Source: Cytophagales bacterium | GTDB taxonomy: Bacteria > Bacteroidota > Bacteroidia > Cytophagales > Cyclobacteriaceae | Length of the DNA stretch: 64,000 bases | Assembly: GCA_025359125.1 (NCBI GenBank) | Contig: JANYHI010000083.1 | Location: forward strand, 1-64,000 | Reading direction: 5' to 3' | Shown: piece after piece, positions 15,723 to 24,296 of the stretch | How the letters are laid out: each line of letters begins with the position of its first letter | How positions within the stretch are numbered: the first letter of the stretch is position 1 | Program-made: the position numbers and the translations under genes | The notes under the pieces: generated by a model | Seen by the model: only the letters and a program-made list of their open reading frames with translations | Database searches by the model: none | Told to the model about the DNA's origin: nothing

Positions 15723-17266
15723 TACAACCTAGGTATAACCATCATTACATTTTCTTTCTCTACCACTACCGCTCCGGCAGGATCTCCTTTTCGTTTGCGA
15801 ACGAATTTTTTAGGAGTAAAAGCAACGGGGCAAAGACTATCTGTTTTTCTTTTGGAATTGTAAGCCGCTAATTCAGCAGCTCGCTCAATTACATCTTTCG
15901 GAAAATTTTTTCCGGATTGATGTTTGATTAATACGTGCGAACCGGCTACGTCTTTCGCATGCAGCCACAAATCTTCTTTGAAAGAGTTTTTCAAGGTCAG
16001 TTCATCATTTGCTTCTGCATTTTTACCCACCCAAATTTGAAATCCATGATATTCAAAAACATGATAAGGAAGTGCTTTCTTAGAATCGGCTTTTGTTTTT
16101 TCTGATTCTACCTTAATGAGTGGCCGCAACGATTTAAAATCTTCTGCTGCGCTAACATGATGAAGTGTTTTAATTAGCACTTCTAATTCTTTTTGTTTTG
16201 CCTGAATAGATTCCCACAGCTTGTTAATTTCTATTTGCTGATTTTTGGATTTTCTATAAAATGCTTCTGCATTTTGTTGCGCGTTTAATTCGTTTTTTAA
16301 TTTTATTTCTTCTGGCTTGTTGGTATAAAAATTAGTGAGTGTAACTGTTTTCATACCCATTTTGATATGATGCATGTTGGCCATAATTAAATCGGCCCAT
16401 AATTGGTAATGGGTATCTTCAGTGATTTCGGTGAGCTTTAGTTTATTTTTTTGAAGGTAACTTTCTATTCTTTTGATTGACTCAGACAAAGATCGAATGC
16501 TTTTTAATTTCTCTTCTGAAAAGGATTGAGTGCTGGTATAGCGGAAGAAGAAATCATTGATTGCTAAAATAGGATCGGTGAATCGAGCCAATTCATTTTT
16601 AATAGGTAGGAGTGAAAAATACATTTTGCCTTTCTTTTCAGCTATGTAAAAGTCAGATTGATCTAGTTGTTTGAGTGTCTGCTGAAACAACTTCCATTTT
16701 TCTTCTAGCGAGTTTGCGTTGCGAAAAGAATCTTCCAAGTAATTGCAAACTTCTTTGCCAAACGTAAAATAGGTTTGAGCTAGAGTAGAATAGTTAGTCT
16801 GAAAATTTTCAACACTCCAGTCAATTGTTCGATTGAGTTCTTCCAGTTGAATGTTTAAATCTTCCTGAAATTGGTTTCTGAAAATTGCAATGACTTTGTC
16901 TTTTTGTAACAAAACGATGTTGGCAAGATTGCCGTGCATCTTAACGAGTAAAGTAAAGTCATCTTGAAGTTGGATGGAAAAACTTCTTTCATTGGTAAAC
17001 TGTCTAATGGTAATTACTTTTTTTAAAATGATTTCATTAAATAGATCAATACTATTTTTTTTGGCTCGATTAAAAGAGGAAGGAAATGATAAACAACAAA
17101 ACGAGGGTTGCAGACTTGCCTTTATAAAAAATGAATCTTTTGAATTATTGAATTCTAGAATTAACTCCTCTTTGTTTTGACTAAAGCAAGAAACAAGGGT
17201 ATAGCCCGTCAGCTTTGTTGCAAGGGCCGTGCTAAGATGTTTAAGAAAGTAATAGTTGTTATGCAA
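15722..17266 (-). CDS. rqcH: NFACT family protein (RqcH-like)
   Basis: Predicted ribosome quality-control factor of the NFACT family (formerly fibronectin-binding protein A). The N-terminal NFACT-N domain spans about 1-200, a helical coiled-coil region about 285-365 (with QKELEVLIKTLHHV), and NFACT-R (DUF814) about 390-510 (YHVFEYHGFQIWVGKNAEAN, LWLHAKDVAGSHVLIKH). RqcH adds alanine tails to stalled nascent chains on 50S subunits. The Asp-Arg motif known to be needed in Bacillus RqcH seems to be Glu-Arg here (TNERSFSIQ), so the tailing activity is uncertain. 3 bp after the metallo-hydrolase gene. Confidence 0.8.
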   Translation of the reverse strand: MHNNYYFLKHLSTALATKLTGYTLVSCFSQNKEELILEFNNSKDSFFIKASLQPSFCCLSFPSSFNRAKKNSIDLFNEIILKKVITIRQFTNERSFSIQLQDDFTLLVKMHGNLANIVLLQKDKVIAIFRNQFQEDLNIQLEELNRTIDWSVENFQTNYSTLAQTYFTFGKEVCNYLEDSFRNANSLEEKWKLFQQTLKQLDQSDFYIAEKKGKMYFSLLPIKNELARFTDPILAINDFFFRYTSTQSFSEEKLKSIRSLSESIKRIESYLQKNKLKLTEITEDTHYQLWADLIMANMHHIKMGMKTVTLTNFYTNKPEEIKLKNELNAQQNAEAFYRKSKNQQIEINKLWESIQAKQKELEVLIKTLHHVSAAEDFKSLRPLIKVESEKTKADSKKALPYHVFEYHGFQIWVGKNAEANDELTLKNSFKEDLWLHAKDVAGSHVLIKHQSGKNFPKDVIERAAELAAYNSKRKTDSLCPVAFTPKKFVRKRKGDPAGAVVVEKENVMMVIPRL

Positions 17267-17269
17267 AGT

Positions 17270-18031
17270 TTATAGCGTAAGCGAAAGACCATCGTAAGCT
17301 AAAGCTATTGATTTAGGTAATTCTTTCTCAATATTTTTGTGGAGCCCTAAGCGGTGGCTCATGTGCGTAAAGTACGTTTGGGGTGCTCCGATTTTTTGAG
17401 CTATGTTAACAGCCTCACTCAATGTGAAATGAGAAGGATGACTTTCTTTTTGTAAAGCATTTAATACCAATATTTCTGTGCCCTTCAACTTCTCAAAGGT
17501 TTGTTCCGGTATTTGGTTGGCATCGGTGATGTAACTAAAGTTTCCAATTCTAAAGCCAAACACCTGCATGTGCAAATGAAAAACAAGTAGCGGTGTTATT
17601 GTCACTCCGTTAACAACAAAATCATTCTCATCAATTTCGTTAAGTTGGATTTGCGGTGTGCCCGGATATTTTAAGTCTTCAAAGGCATAGTAAAATTCTG
17701 ATCGAACTTGATTTAGTGTTTGCTTCATACCATAAACAGGCATGTCTTTTTTTTGCAGGTAGTTGAAAGCACGCACATCATCTAACCCGGCAAGGTGATC
17801 TTTGTGGCTGTGAGTTAGTAAAACTGCATCGAGTTGGTTAATCCGTTCGCGCAGCATTTGTTGCCGAAAATCAGGCCCTGTATCGATCACAAAGCTATTT
17901 CCACTAACTTCAATATGAACAGCTACTCTTAGACGCTTGTCGCGGTAGTCCATCGACTGGCATACCTCACACGGGCAGCCTATCATAGGAACGCCCTGAG
18001 AAGTACCAGTGCCGAGCAGTGTGATTTTCAA
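17270..18031 (-). CDS. MBL-fold metallo-hydrolase, PhnP-like
   Basis: 253-residue metallo-beta-lactamase fold hydrolase. The metal motif is THSHKDHLAG with His74, His76, Asp78 and His79, and a second site THMSH lies near the C-terminus. The N-terminal cysteine cluster (GCPCEVCQS, Cys19/21/24) after GTGTSQGVP is typical of the PhnP-like phosphodiesterase group. Substrate unknown; probably a cyclic or linear phosphodiester. Located directly before rqcH on the same strand. Confidence 0.85.
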   Translation of the reverse strand: MKITLLGTGTSQGVPMIGCPCEVCQSMDYRDKRLRVAVHIEVSGNSFVIDTGPDFRQQMLRERINQLDAVLLTHSHKDHLAGLDDVRAFNYLQKKDMPVYGMKQTLNQVRSEFYYAFEDLKYPGTPQIQLNEIDENDFVVNGVTITPLLVFHLHMQVFGFRIGNFSYITDANQIPEQTFEKLKGTEILVLNALQKESHPSHFTLSEAVNIAQKIGAPQTYFTHMSHRLGLHKNIEKELPKSIALAYDGLSLTL

Positions 18032-18056
18032 AACTGAGATTTGCCGGTTTTGGGTA

Positions 18057-18329
18057 TTATAATTTAACTTCTGATTGCACCAGTTCTTCGTAAAGCTTCA
18101 GATTTTTTTCGCTGAACTTGGAGGTGTTGAGTTCTATATTTTTTAAAATATCGAGCAAGGCATTGATCTTTCCTTCGGTGGCAAAGAATTTATTTAAGAT
18201 CATTATCTTTTGCTCTTTAAGTAGGCAATAGCCAGATTTGAAGTTTCCCTTCTCGTAGCGAAGAATATAATCAGATTCTGCAATTAAATCTTCTAGCTTG
18301 GTCAGAAATTGTGTGGTGTATTTAATCAT
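18057..18329 (-). CDS. Conserved hypothetical protein, 90 residues
   Basis: Small soluble protein, no signal peptide. It reads MIKYTTQFLTKLEDLIAESD and contains GNFKSGYCLLKEQKIMILNK, followed by a helical C-terminal half. I cannot name a domain; similar proteins occur beside this MBL hydrolase in related bacteria as far as I recall. 25 bp upstream of the MBL gene on the same strand, so likely one transcript with it and rqcH. Confidence 0.6.
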   Translation of the reverse strand: MIKYTTQFLTKLEDLIAESDYILRYEKGNFKSGYCLLKEQKIMILNKFFATEGKINALLDILKNIELNTSKFSEKNLKLYEELVQSEVKL

Positions 18330-18448
18330 TCGTAGTGGCGAATTTTTGTTGGCAAGATACGGATAATTTGAAGATTAGATAATTTGAAAATGAACCTATG
18401 AGGGCTATTCGCTATCTATAAATTGAAGGAATGTTTTTTGTGTAGCCT

Positions 18449-18556
18449 GTATTTGCGAGCGAACTTTCGGCCCTGGATAGGAGCGGCACCCCGCAGTAGC
18501 AACGGCACGTGGGCGGCACGAGGAGTATAGCGGATAGCCAGTACGGCCGCCAAAAA
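18449..18556. repeat. GC-rich intergenic element, copy 1
   Basis: A block of clearly higher GC than the surroundings, with GGATAGGAGCGGCACCCCGC and TATAGCGGATAGCCAGTACG. The combination of GATTG/GGATAG-AGCGGCA...TATAGCGGATAGCC is a pattern I recognise from dispersed intergenic elements of Bacteroidetes genomes. It lies between the divergent gene at 18329 and miaA. Role unknown; possibly a folded RNA or extragenic repeat. Confidence 0.5.
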
Positions 18557-18600
18557 AAATTGATTATCCTATTGTCTATTTTTGGGGTTTATTTTTAGGC

Positions 18601-19509
18601 GTGAAAAAGAATACTCTTGTTGTAATTGTTGGGCCAACCGCTGTGGGAAAGACTGCCGTAGCCATAGAATTGGCTGAGAAATGGAAGACGAATATCATTT
18701 CTGCTGACTCGCGACAAATATTTAAAGAATTGGAGATTGGCACCGCCAAGCCTACTCTGGCGGAGCTTAATAGAGTGGAGCATCATTTCATTAACATCAA
18801 ATCAATTGAAGAGGAGTATGATGCAGGCAAGTTTGGTGAAGAGGCACGGATTAAGATTGACGAGTTATTTGAAAAATTAGACGTGTTGATTTTATGTGGA
18901 GGCTCTGGACTTTATATAAAATCGCTGCTGGAAGGTTTTGATGAGATGCCTGAAATTCCAATGGGCATGAGAGAAGCGATCATTAAAGAATATCAACAGA
19001 AAGGTTTGAGTTGGTTGCAGAAAGAATTGCAACAAATTGATGTGGAATACTTTGATCAGATTGATCAACAAAATCCGCATCGGCTGATCAGAGGGATTGA
19101 AATTAATAGAGCATCGGGTAAGAATGTAAATGAGTTTAGAATTAAGTTGAAAAGAGAATTGCCTTTTGAGGTAATAAAAATTGGTCTTGAGTTACCTAAA
19201 GAAGAACTTAATCAGCGCATTGACAATCGTATGGATGAGATGATTGCGAATGGATTATTTGAAGAAGCCGAAAGATTTTATCTTAAAAAAGAATTAAATG
19301 CTTTGCAAACGGTTGGCTACCAAGAGATTTTTGGATATTTAGATGGTGAGTACGATCGCGAAGAGGCCATTAGACTGTTGAAAAGAAACTCTCGACATTA
19401 TGCGAAGCGACAGTTAACCTGGTTTAAAAAAGATAAGGAGATACAGTGGATGCAGCCAGCGCAAGTACTTCCATTGCTGAATTCTAATTTTTTGAATTTT
19501 GAATTTTAA
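18601..19509 (+). CDS. miaA: tRNA dimethylallyltransferase
   Basis: Adds a dimethylallyl group to A37 of tRNAs reading UNN codons. P-loop GPTAVGKT at 11-18, then ISADSRQIFKELEIGTAKPT, the DSR/GTAKP motifs of MiaA, and HHFINIKS. 302 residues, normal for the family. Start is GTG at 18601; the next ATG lies well inside the conserved core. A TATTTTTG box at 18577-18584 could be the -7 element. It is followed on the same strand by the glycosyltransferase gene, 31 bp on. Confidence 0.95.
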   Translation: MKKNTLVVIVGPTAVGKTAVAIELAEKWKTNIISADSRQIFKELEIGTAKPTLAELNRVEHHFINIKSIEEEYDAGKFGEEARIKIDELFEKLDVLILCGGSGLYIKSLLEGFDEMPEIPMGMREAIIKEYQQKGLSWLQKELQQIDVEYFDQIDQQNPHRLIRGIEINRASGKNVNEFRIKLKRELPFEVIKIGLELPKEELNQRIDNRMDEMIANGLFEEAERFYLKKELNALQTVGYQEIFGYLDGEYDREEAIRLLKRNSRHYAKRQLTWFKKDKEIQWMQPAQVLPLLNSNFLNFEF

Positions 19510-19540
19510 ATGATGACTTTTAAGATTGAATGTGCAGCCC

Positions 19541-20836
19541 TTGAATAAAGTACTCATCATCACTTATTACTGGCCACCCAGCGGAGGAAGTGGTGTGCAG
19601 CGGTGGCTTAAGTTTGTAAAGTACCTGACGATATTTGGCTGGGAGCCTTATGTATTTACACCAGAGAACGCTTCGTTTACTATTCAAGATTCTTCTTTGC
19701 AAAAAGACATTCCTAGTTCAGTGGAGGTAATCAAATTTCCCATTTGGGAACCCTACGATTTATTTTTTTCTATTTCAAAATTCTTTGGTAAGAATGAAAT
19801 TAAGCAAAGCGATTTTATCTCAATCGGTAAAAAAACTTTTTTTCAAAAGGTAAGCTCGTTTATTAGAGGTAATTTTTTTATTCCAGATGCGCGGATTTTT
19901 TGGATAAAACCATCGGTAACTTTCTTGCAAGATTTTATTAAATCCAATCAGATTGATAAAATAATAACTACAGGGCCACCACATAGTATGCACCTGATTG
20001 GTCTGAAACTGAAAGAGAAAAACCCATCACTGATATGGGTAGCAGATTTTAGAGACCCCTGGAGTGAATGGGATTTGTTAGATACACTCTCGCTTACCTC
20101 CTTTGCACGAAAGCGGCATCAATCGTTAGAGAGGAAGGTTTTAACAAAAGCAGATCATGTGATTACGATTGCCCCTTATCATGTTCAGCGGTTGGAGGCA
20201 ATTAGCAAACGAAAAGTAGAATTGATTACGAATGGGTTTGATGAAGATGACTTTGCGGGCATCACGCATATCAAGACTAAAAAATTTACGCTGCGGCATA
20301 TTGGTGTGGTGGATGAGCTGCGCGATCCCAGACCGATTATGGAAGCGTTGAAATTAATTTGTGAGGACGATTCCGGTTTTCGCGAAAATGTAGTAGTAGA
20401 ATTTGTGGGTAATGTAAACTCTGCCTTTAAAGAATATGTGAAGGCAAACGACATCTTGAATTTGATCACCAATTTTGTAGATCAGATTCCGCATGATAAA
20501 TTAATTAAACTCTATGGCGAAACAGATTTGCAATTATTAGTGCTGGCTCATACATCTATTGCACCCGGTAATTTACCTGGTAAATTTTTTGAATACCTCG
20601 CCTCGAGCAACCCAATTTTGGCAATTGGCCCCATAAAAGGCGATGCAGCAGAAGTGTTGAGTAAAACCGAAGCAGGTAAAATATTTGAGAGAGGAAGTCA
20701 AGTTGAAATTGTAAAAGCACTCAAAGAATATTTCCTCCATTGGAAAAACGGTGTTCGGAAATCGTCAGAGTTGGTGGCTATCTACTCCCGAAAAAATCTA
20801 ACACAGCAGTTGATTCGTATCTTAGCATCCAAATAG
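19541..20836 (+). CDS. Glycosyltransferase, family 4-like
   Basis: About 431 residues, two Rossmann-like lobes. The N-terminal acceptor lobe starts KVLIITYYWPPSGGSGVQRW; the C-terminal donor lobe has NFVDQIPHDKLIKLYGETDL, then PGNLPGKFFEYLAS with the usual glutamate, and GDAAEVL. Probably adds sugars to an exported glycan precursor, given the flippase that follows. Start: TTG at 19541 gives MNKVLIITYYWPP, matching how such proteins begin; TTG 19526 or GTG 19532 would add a few residues. There is no suitable ATG. Confidence 0.8.
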   Translation: MNKVLIITYYWPPSGGSGVQRWLKFVKYLTIFGWEPYVFTPENASFTIQDSSLQKDIPSSVEVIKFPIWEPYDLFFSISKFFGKNEIKQSDFISIGKKTFFQKVSSFIRGNFFIPDARIFWIKPSVTFLQDFIKSNQIDKIITTGPPHSMHLIGLKLKEKNPSLIWVADFRDPWSEWDLLDTLSLTSFARKRHQSLERKVLTKADHVITIAPYHVQRLEAISKRKVELITNGFDEDDFAGITHIKTKKFTLRHIGVVDELRDPRPIMEALKLICEDDSGFRENVVVEFVGNVNSAFKEYVKANDILNLITNFVDQIPHDKLIKLYGETDLQLLVLAHTSIAPGNLPGKFFEYLASSNPILAIGPIKGDAAEVLSKTEAGKIFERGSQVEIVKALKEYFLHWKNGVRKSSELVAIYSRKNLTQQLIRILASK

Positions 20837-20844
20837 ATATTCCA

Positions 20845-22272
20845 TTGATCAGTAAAAATTTTATTAAGAGCTCCTTCATCTACACGTTGGCGGGTGCATT
20901 GCCGATGGCAAGCGCAATTATCTTAATGCCGTTTTACAGTAAGTTTTTAACTGTTGAGGTTTTTGGTGCGCTCTCTATTTATTTCGCTTTTGCTTTACTC
21001 GTACAAATTGTAGTCGCTTATAGTTTTGATGCATCGCTGTATCTCAATTTTCATGAATACAAAAAAGACGAGAAGCAGCTATCAATCTTTATCAGCAGCG
21101 CATTTGTCTTTATTTTACTGTTGAGTACGGCTGTAGGTTTATTACTGGCGGTAACAGGTAACTTAATTTTTGAATGGGTTTTTAAAGATGATGAAATTTC
21201 ATTTTTGCCTTTCGGAATACTCTCGGTGGCTACAGGAATTTTTCAGGCACTTTTTAAAGTGAACAATAGTCTGCTGCAAACCCAACAAAAGCCAATAGAT
21301 TTTTTATGGTCAAATGTAGTATCATTTGGTTTGATAGCATCCCTCACCATTTTAGGTTTATATATTTTTCCGAATTCGCTGTGGGGCCCAGTAGGAGGAA
21401 AATTAGTTGGCGCATTAATTTCCGCTGCCTGGGTGTTGAGTAGAATTTTTAAACAGTTTGGAATTCATTTTAACTGGCATCTTCTCAAGTCTACTTTTGT
21501 TTTCAATAACTCCTCGTTGATTTATCAGATTCAGCAGTGGTTTATTAATTATTACGACCGCATTTTAATATTGGCACTCATTTCTAAAACTACGGTAGGG
21601 TATTACGATCTATCTCTTAAATTATTATTAGCAATTGATTTTGTGCTGACTGGTTTAAATTCATCGTTTCATGCAAAAGTGATTGGCAAAGTGAATGAGC
21701 AAAAACAGAAAGCGAGCTCAATTGAAATCAATAGATATTATTATGGATTAACGGGTATTTCTATTTTGGCAGTGGTAGGTTCTATTTTGCTTTTCCCACC
21801 GATAATAGAATATTTTTTCTCTGCACCGTATCATGCCGCCATACCTTTACTACCATTTGCGGCACTTGTATATTTATTACGCCCGCTACGCTTGTCTGTG
21901 GCCATGCCTTATGCCGCACTTAAATATTCGAGGCCATTGCCATATTTTTATTTATGTATAGCACTCATTAAGATTGGATTGCTGTACTTTTTTATTCAAA
22001 GATGGGGCGTGTTTGGTGCCATAGCCTCTACATTAGTTACCTATGTGATTGAAATTATAATTTTGTTTGTGGGGATAAGGAACCAATACAAGTTTAAGTT
22101 TAATTCTTTTAAGTTGGTGATAGCCCCTATGCTTGTTGGTTTGAGTATTATTATTTTAGAGCCACTGTTCGGTTATAATTTTACGTGGTTGGTTCATATT
22201 TTTTATTCTATACTGGGCATTAGTGTTTTACTTTGGGCGTATAGAAATGAAATCACCTTAGTGAAATTATAA
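20845..22272 (+). CDS. Polysaccharide/oligosaccharide flippase (MATE-like, Wzx type)
   Basis: Integral inner membrane protein with about 12-14 helices, beginning NFIKSSFIYTLAGALPMASA and containing MPFYSKFLTVEVFGALSIYF, as in the polysaccharide biosynthesis flippase family. It should move lipid-linked sugars across the membrane. Start proposed at TTG 20845, nine bases after the glycosyltransferase stop; a TTG at 20740 would force a 97-bp overlap and 35 non-membrane residues. Forms a unit with the preceding glycosyltransferase. Confidence 0.8.
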   Translation: MISKNFIKSSFIYTLAGALPMASAIILMPFYSKFLTVEVFGALSIYFAFALLVQIVVAYSFDASLYLNFHEYKKDEKQLSIFISSAFVFILLLSTAVGLLLAVTGNLIFEWVFKDDEISFLPFGILSVATGIFQALFKVNNSLLQTQQKPIDFLWSNVVSFGLIASLTILGLYIFPNSLWGPVGGKLVGALISAAWVLSRIFKQFGIHFNWHLLKSTFVFNNSSLIYQIQQWFINYYDRILILALISKTTVGYYDLSLKLLLAIDFVLTGLNSSFHAKVIGKVNEQKQKASSIEINRYYYGLTGISILAVVGSILLFPPIIEYFFSAPYHAAIPLLPFAALVYLLRPLRLSVAMPYAALKYSRPLPYFYLCIALIKIGLLYFFIQRWGVFGAIASTLVTYVIEIIILFVGIRNQYKFKFNSFKLVIAPMLVGLSIIILEPLFGYNFTWLVHIFYSILGISVLLWAYRNEITLVKL

Positions 22273-22306
22273 TTTTATAGAGCTTAAATTCTGTTAGAAT
22301 TATAAT
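22266..22306. repeat. Inverted repeat at the flippase 3' end
   Basis: ATTATAATTTTA (22266-22277) and TAGAATTATAAT (22295-22306) are complementary with one G-U and overlap the flippase stop codon. AT-rich, without T-tract; a weak transcript-end signal at best. Confidence 0.35.
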
Positions 22307-22317
22307 GGGTAATATCA

Positions 22318-22445
22318 TCCTTCACACAAAGTACGTGACGGGTTGCGTGAGGGATTGAAGCGAAAAGCCCACTAGGGTTGCGCCACGCGATCTGCCTACC
22401 TGACAGGCAGGCTTGTAGCGAAAGCCCTACCCGAAAGCGCGCGCC
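22318..22445. repeat. GC-rich intergenic element, copy 2
   Basis: GC-rich stretch containing GAGGGATTGAAGCGAAAAGC, the near-palindrome GCCTACCTGACAGGCAGGC (one mismatch between arms) and TAGCGAAAGCCCTACCCGAA. Its start GGGATTGAAGCG is the usual opening of Bacteroidetes dispersed intergenic elements. It separates the flippase from the convergent cation transporter. Confidence 0.55.
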
Positions 22446-22457
22446 CAATTAAAGGTT

Positions 22458-23099
22458 CTAATGATGATGGCAATATTTTTCAGAGGCTGCTTTCTCGAAG
22501 CATTCTTTTCCTTCTTGATAGGAGAACCACGCAATTCCTGCTGTGCCCAACGCATCGGCATAAGCAAAATCGGTAGCTTCGTAAATGCCGCTAGATAGAA
22601 GGAGAACGATAGACATGTAAATACAAACTTTGGTGCAGCTGGCATCTGAAAGTATTGCTTCTGAATGTAACTGTTTACCCACTTTTAACTTTGCCCTTAG
22701 TAAAACGATCATTACAACAATGGACACCAACGAAATTCCAATTCCCCAAATGGTAGTAGATGGCTTGTGAGAAGTTAGTAAGCTTATGATGATGGAGACT
22801 ATCAATCCCGCTACTAATAAATAAAAAGATACACCTGTTGTTTTGAGTGCAAGTTTTTCAAAATCCGATCTATGGCTTGATGAATTGCGCTGTATGCGAT
22901 ACACCATTAGCAAGATGCCTACTCCTGAAATTAATTCGATAAAACTATCTACGCCAAAACCAAAAAGTGCGAGTGTTTCATCTTGGTAGCCAAGCCAAGT
23001 AGCAACAATGCCTTCAACAAAATTATAGAAAATGGTGAAGATAGCCAGCGCAGAAACTATTCTGTAATTTTTCTTCTCTTGTGTTATTGAACTATTCAC
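22458..23099 (-). CDS. Cation transporter, CDF-like
   Basis: 213-residue membrane protein with about six helices. The second segment, ETLALFGFGVDSFIELISGV, keeps the charged pair spacing of the cation diffusion facilitator metal site, and KLHSEAILSDASCTKV resembles the second site (H..D). It ends in YCHHH, a likely metal ligand. The cytoplasmic C-terminal domain of classical CDF proteins is missing. Substrate probably zinc or another divalent metal, unproven. Divergent from the Hsp20-like gene. Confidence 0.7.
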   Translation of the reverse strand: MNSSITQEKKNYRIVSALAIFTIFYNFVEGIVATWLGYQDETLALFGFGVDSFIELISGVGILLMVYRIQRNSSSHRSDFEKLALKTTGVSFYLLVAGLIVSIIISLLTSHKPSTTIWGIGISLVSIVVMIVLLRAKLKVGKQLHSEAILSDASCTKVCIYMSIVLLLSSGIYEATDFAYADALGTAGIAWFSYQEGKECFEKAASEKYCHHH

Positions 23100-23158
23100 T
23101 TATTCAAATTTAGTCGCCACCCGCTCTTATCAAATTGATTTCTGGTAAATCTTATTTA

Positions 23159-23198
23159 GTTGCAACCGGGCTACATCAATTTTATTTTTGTTGCAACC
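23159..23198. promoter_or_regulatory. Paired GTTGCAAC palindromes, candidate operator
   Basis: GTTGCAACC occurs at 23159-23167 and again at 23190-23198. Each core GTTGCAAC is a perfect palindrome, and the copies are 31 bp apart, close to three helical turns. They lie in the 250-bp divergent region between the CDF-like transporter and the Hsp20-like gene, where a dimeric regulator could bind. Confidence 0.4.
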
Positions 23199-23349
23199 TA
23201 GCTGTCAATTATTCTTACATAATTCTAATTATTTGGTTAATCGTCACACTTTGGCAGCTTTTACTTTTTTCAGTTTTAGATGGGTGTCTTTTTGGCTGGG
23301 AACCCGAATGGTATGTGGATTGTTAGATAGCTTGAAAATAAAAATCGAA

Positions 23350-23733
23350 ATGAAGAATACCAATATAATTCCACAAGAATTGTTGCATTCAATCGATGTG
23401 GCAAATACCCTAAATGGCGGAACCAGCCAGCCTATTTTAGAATTGCAACAACATGTAGGATATCGGGAAGTTAGGTGCTCCGTTCCGGGATTACTAGAAA
23501 ATTCGCTACAGGTTGAGATTCACAATAATATTTTAAGTATTTATTATAAGCAGTGCTTTCAATTTAACGAGACTGAAATAGAAATCCCTCGGGTGGTATA
23601 TCGTAAACCTATTCCTTACTTTATTGATGTAATTAATATTTCTGCAAACGTAGAAGATCGTTTTCTGTCAGTCCGTCTTCCATATAACGAGTTAGCAGAT
23701 GGATATCACCGGAAGGTAAATATTGGATTGTAA
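23350..23733 (+). CDS. Hsp20/alpha-crystallin-like protein
   Basis: 127-residue protein with a small-heat-shock-like beta-sandwich: YREVRCSVPGLLENSLQVEI followed by NNILSIYYKQ, and DRFLSVRLPYNE near the end, matching the pattern of an A-crystallin domain (core start, mid hairpin, and final strand). The IxI C-terminal motif is not obvious. Start taken at ATG 23350 (MKNTNIIPQE), because the open frame upstream is low-quality coding. Probably a diverged holdase. Confidence 0.6.
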   Translation: MKNTNIIPQELLHSIDVANTLNGGTSQPILELQQHVGYREVRCSVPGLLENSLQVEIHNNILSIYYKQCFQFNETEIEIPRVVYRKPIPYFIDVINISANVEDRFLSVRLPYNELADGYHRKVNIGL

Positions 23734-23792
23734 AAGTGTGATGGATAAGAATTCCAGCATTCTGCGAGATTTTTTTTCCGTCAACTCGGTAT

Positions 23793-24128
23793 TTATTCTT
23801 GTGCTTGAATAAAGTGATTTAACTCTTGTTTCGTAAATCCGAGACGCTCTGCAACCAATTCAATCAAGTCTAGTTCAGCCTTGCAAAATTCGCCATCTAC
23901 TTTGGCAAACCGGATCATCTCTTCCAGTTGTTTTTCGCGTTCAATGGTATTTTGCGGAATTAAGAATTGGTATTCTTTAGCTTTACTGATCATCACGTTC
24001 ATACGATCCATCGGTATTCCCTTTTCGTAGGCAATTTTGGACAAAGCTATCCGCTCGGTATCTTCCACTTTTCCATCGGCTGCCGATAAGGAGATGAGAT
24101 TTCGAAAATGTTCAATTTCTGTTGTCAT
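23793..24128 (-). CDS. TerB-family protein
   Basis: 111-residue all-helical protein. Two repeats of the TerB pattern are visible: LISLSAADGKVEDTERIALS and MIRFAKVDGEFCKAELDLIE, each an acidic loop of the DGxxxxxE type between helices. TerB proteins bind divalent metal and are linked to tellurite and stress responses, but members are widespread with unknown roles. A further TerB-like domain occurs at the N-terminus of the ABC transporter at 41945-45025. Confidence 0.75.
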   Translation of the reverse strand: MTTEIEHFRNLISLSAADGKVEDTERIALSKIAYEKGIPMDRMNVMISKAKEYQFLIPQNTIEREKQLEEMIRFAKVDGEFCKAELDLIELVAERLGFTKQELNHFIQAQE

Positions 24129-24296
24129 GAGGAATGATCAATCTATCGAAGCTAAAGAAAATATTTGTTTTCGTATACTATCCTGTCTCATAATAAAAAG
24201 AATTTTTTTACAGACTGGAATTCTTATCTCACAGGTATTTATTTATGTATTTTGTATTAAAAATTGTAAATCGTATTTCGTAAATCTAAAATTGTA

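Noticed and set aside
20740..20844. Upstream start of the flippase giving a 97-bp overlap with the glycosyltransferase
   Set aside because: The extra 35 residues are not flippase-like; TTG 20845 right after the stop fits better.
22266..22306. Intrinsic terminator after the flippase
   Set aside because: The inverted repeat is AT-only and has no T-tract, so a terminator is not convincing; kept as a repeat only.
23188..23349. Extended N-terminus of the Hsp20-like protein from ATG 23188
   Set aside because: The extra 54 residues are hydrophobic-aromatic nonsense-like sequence overlapping the palindrome region; ATG 23350 fits.
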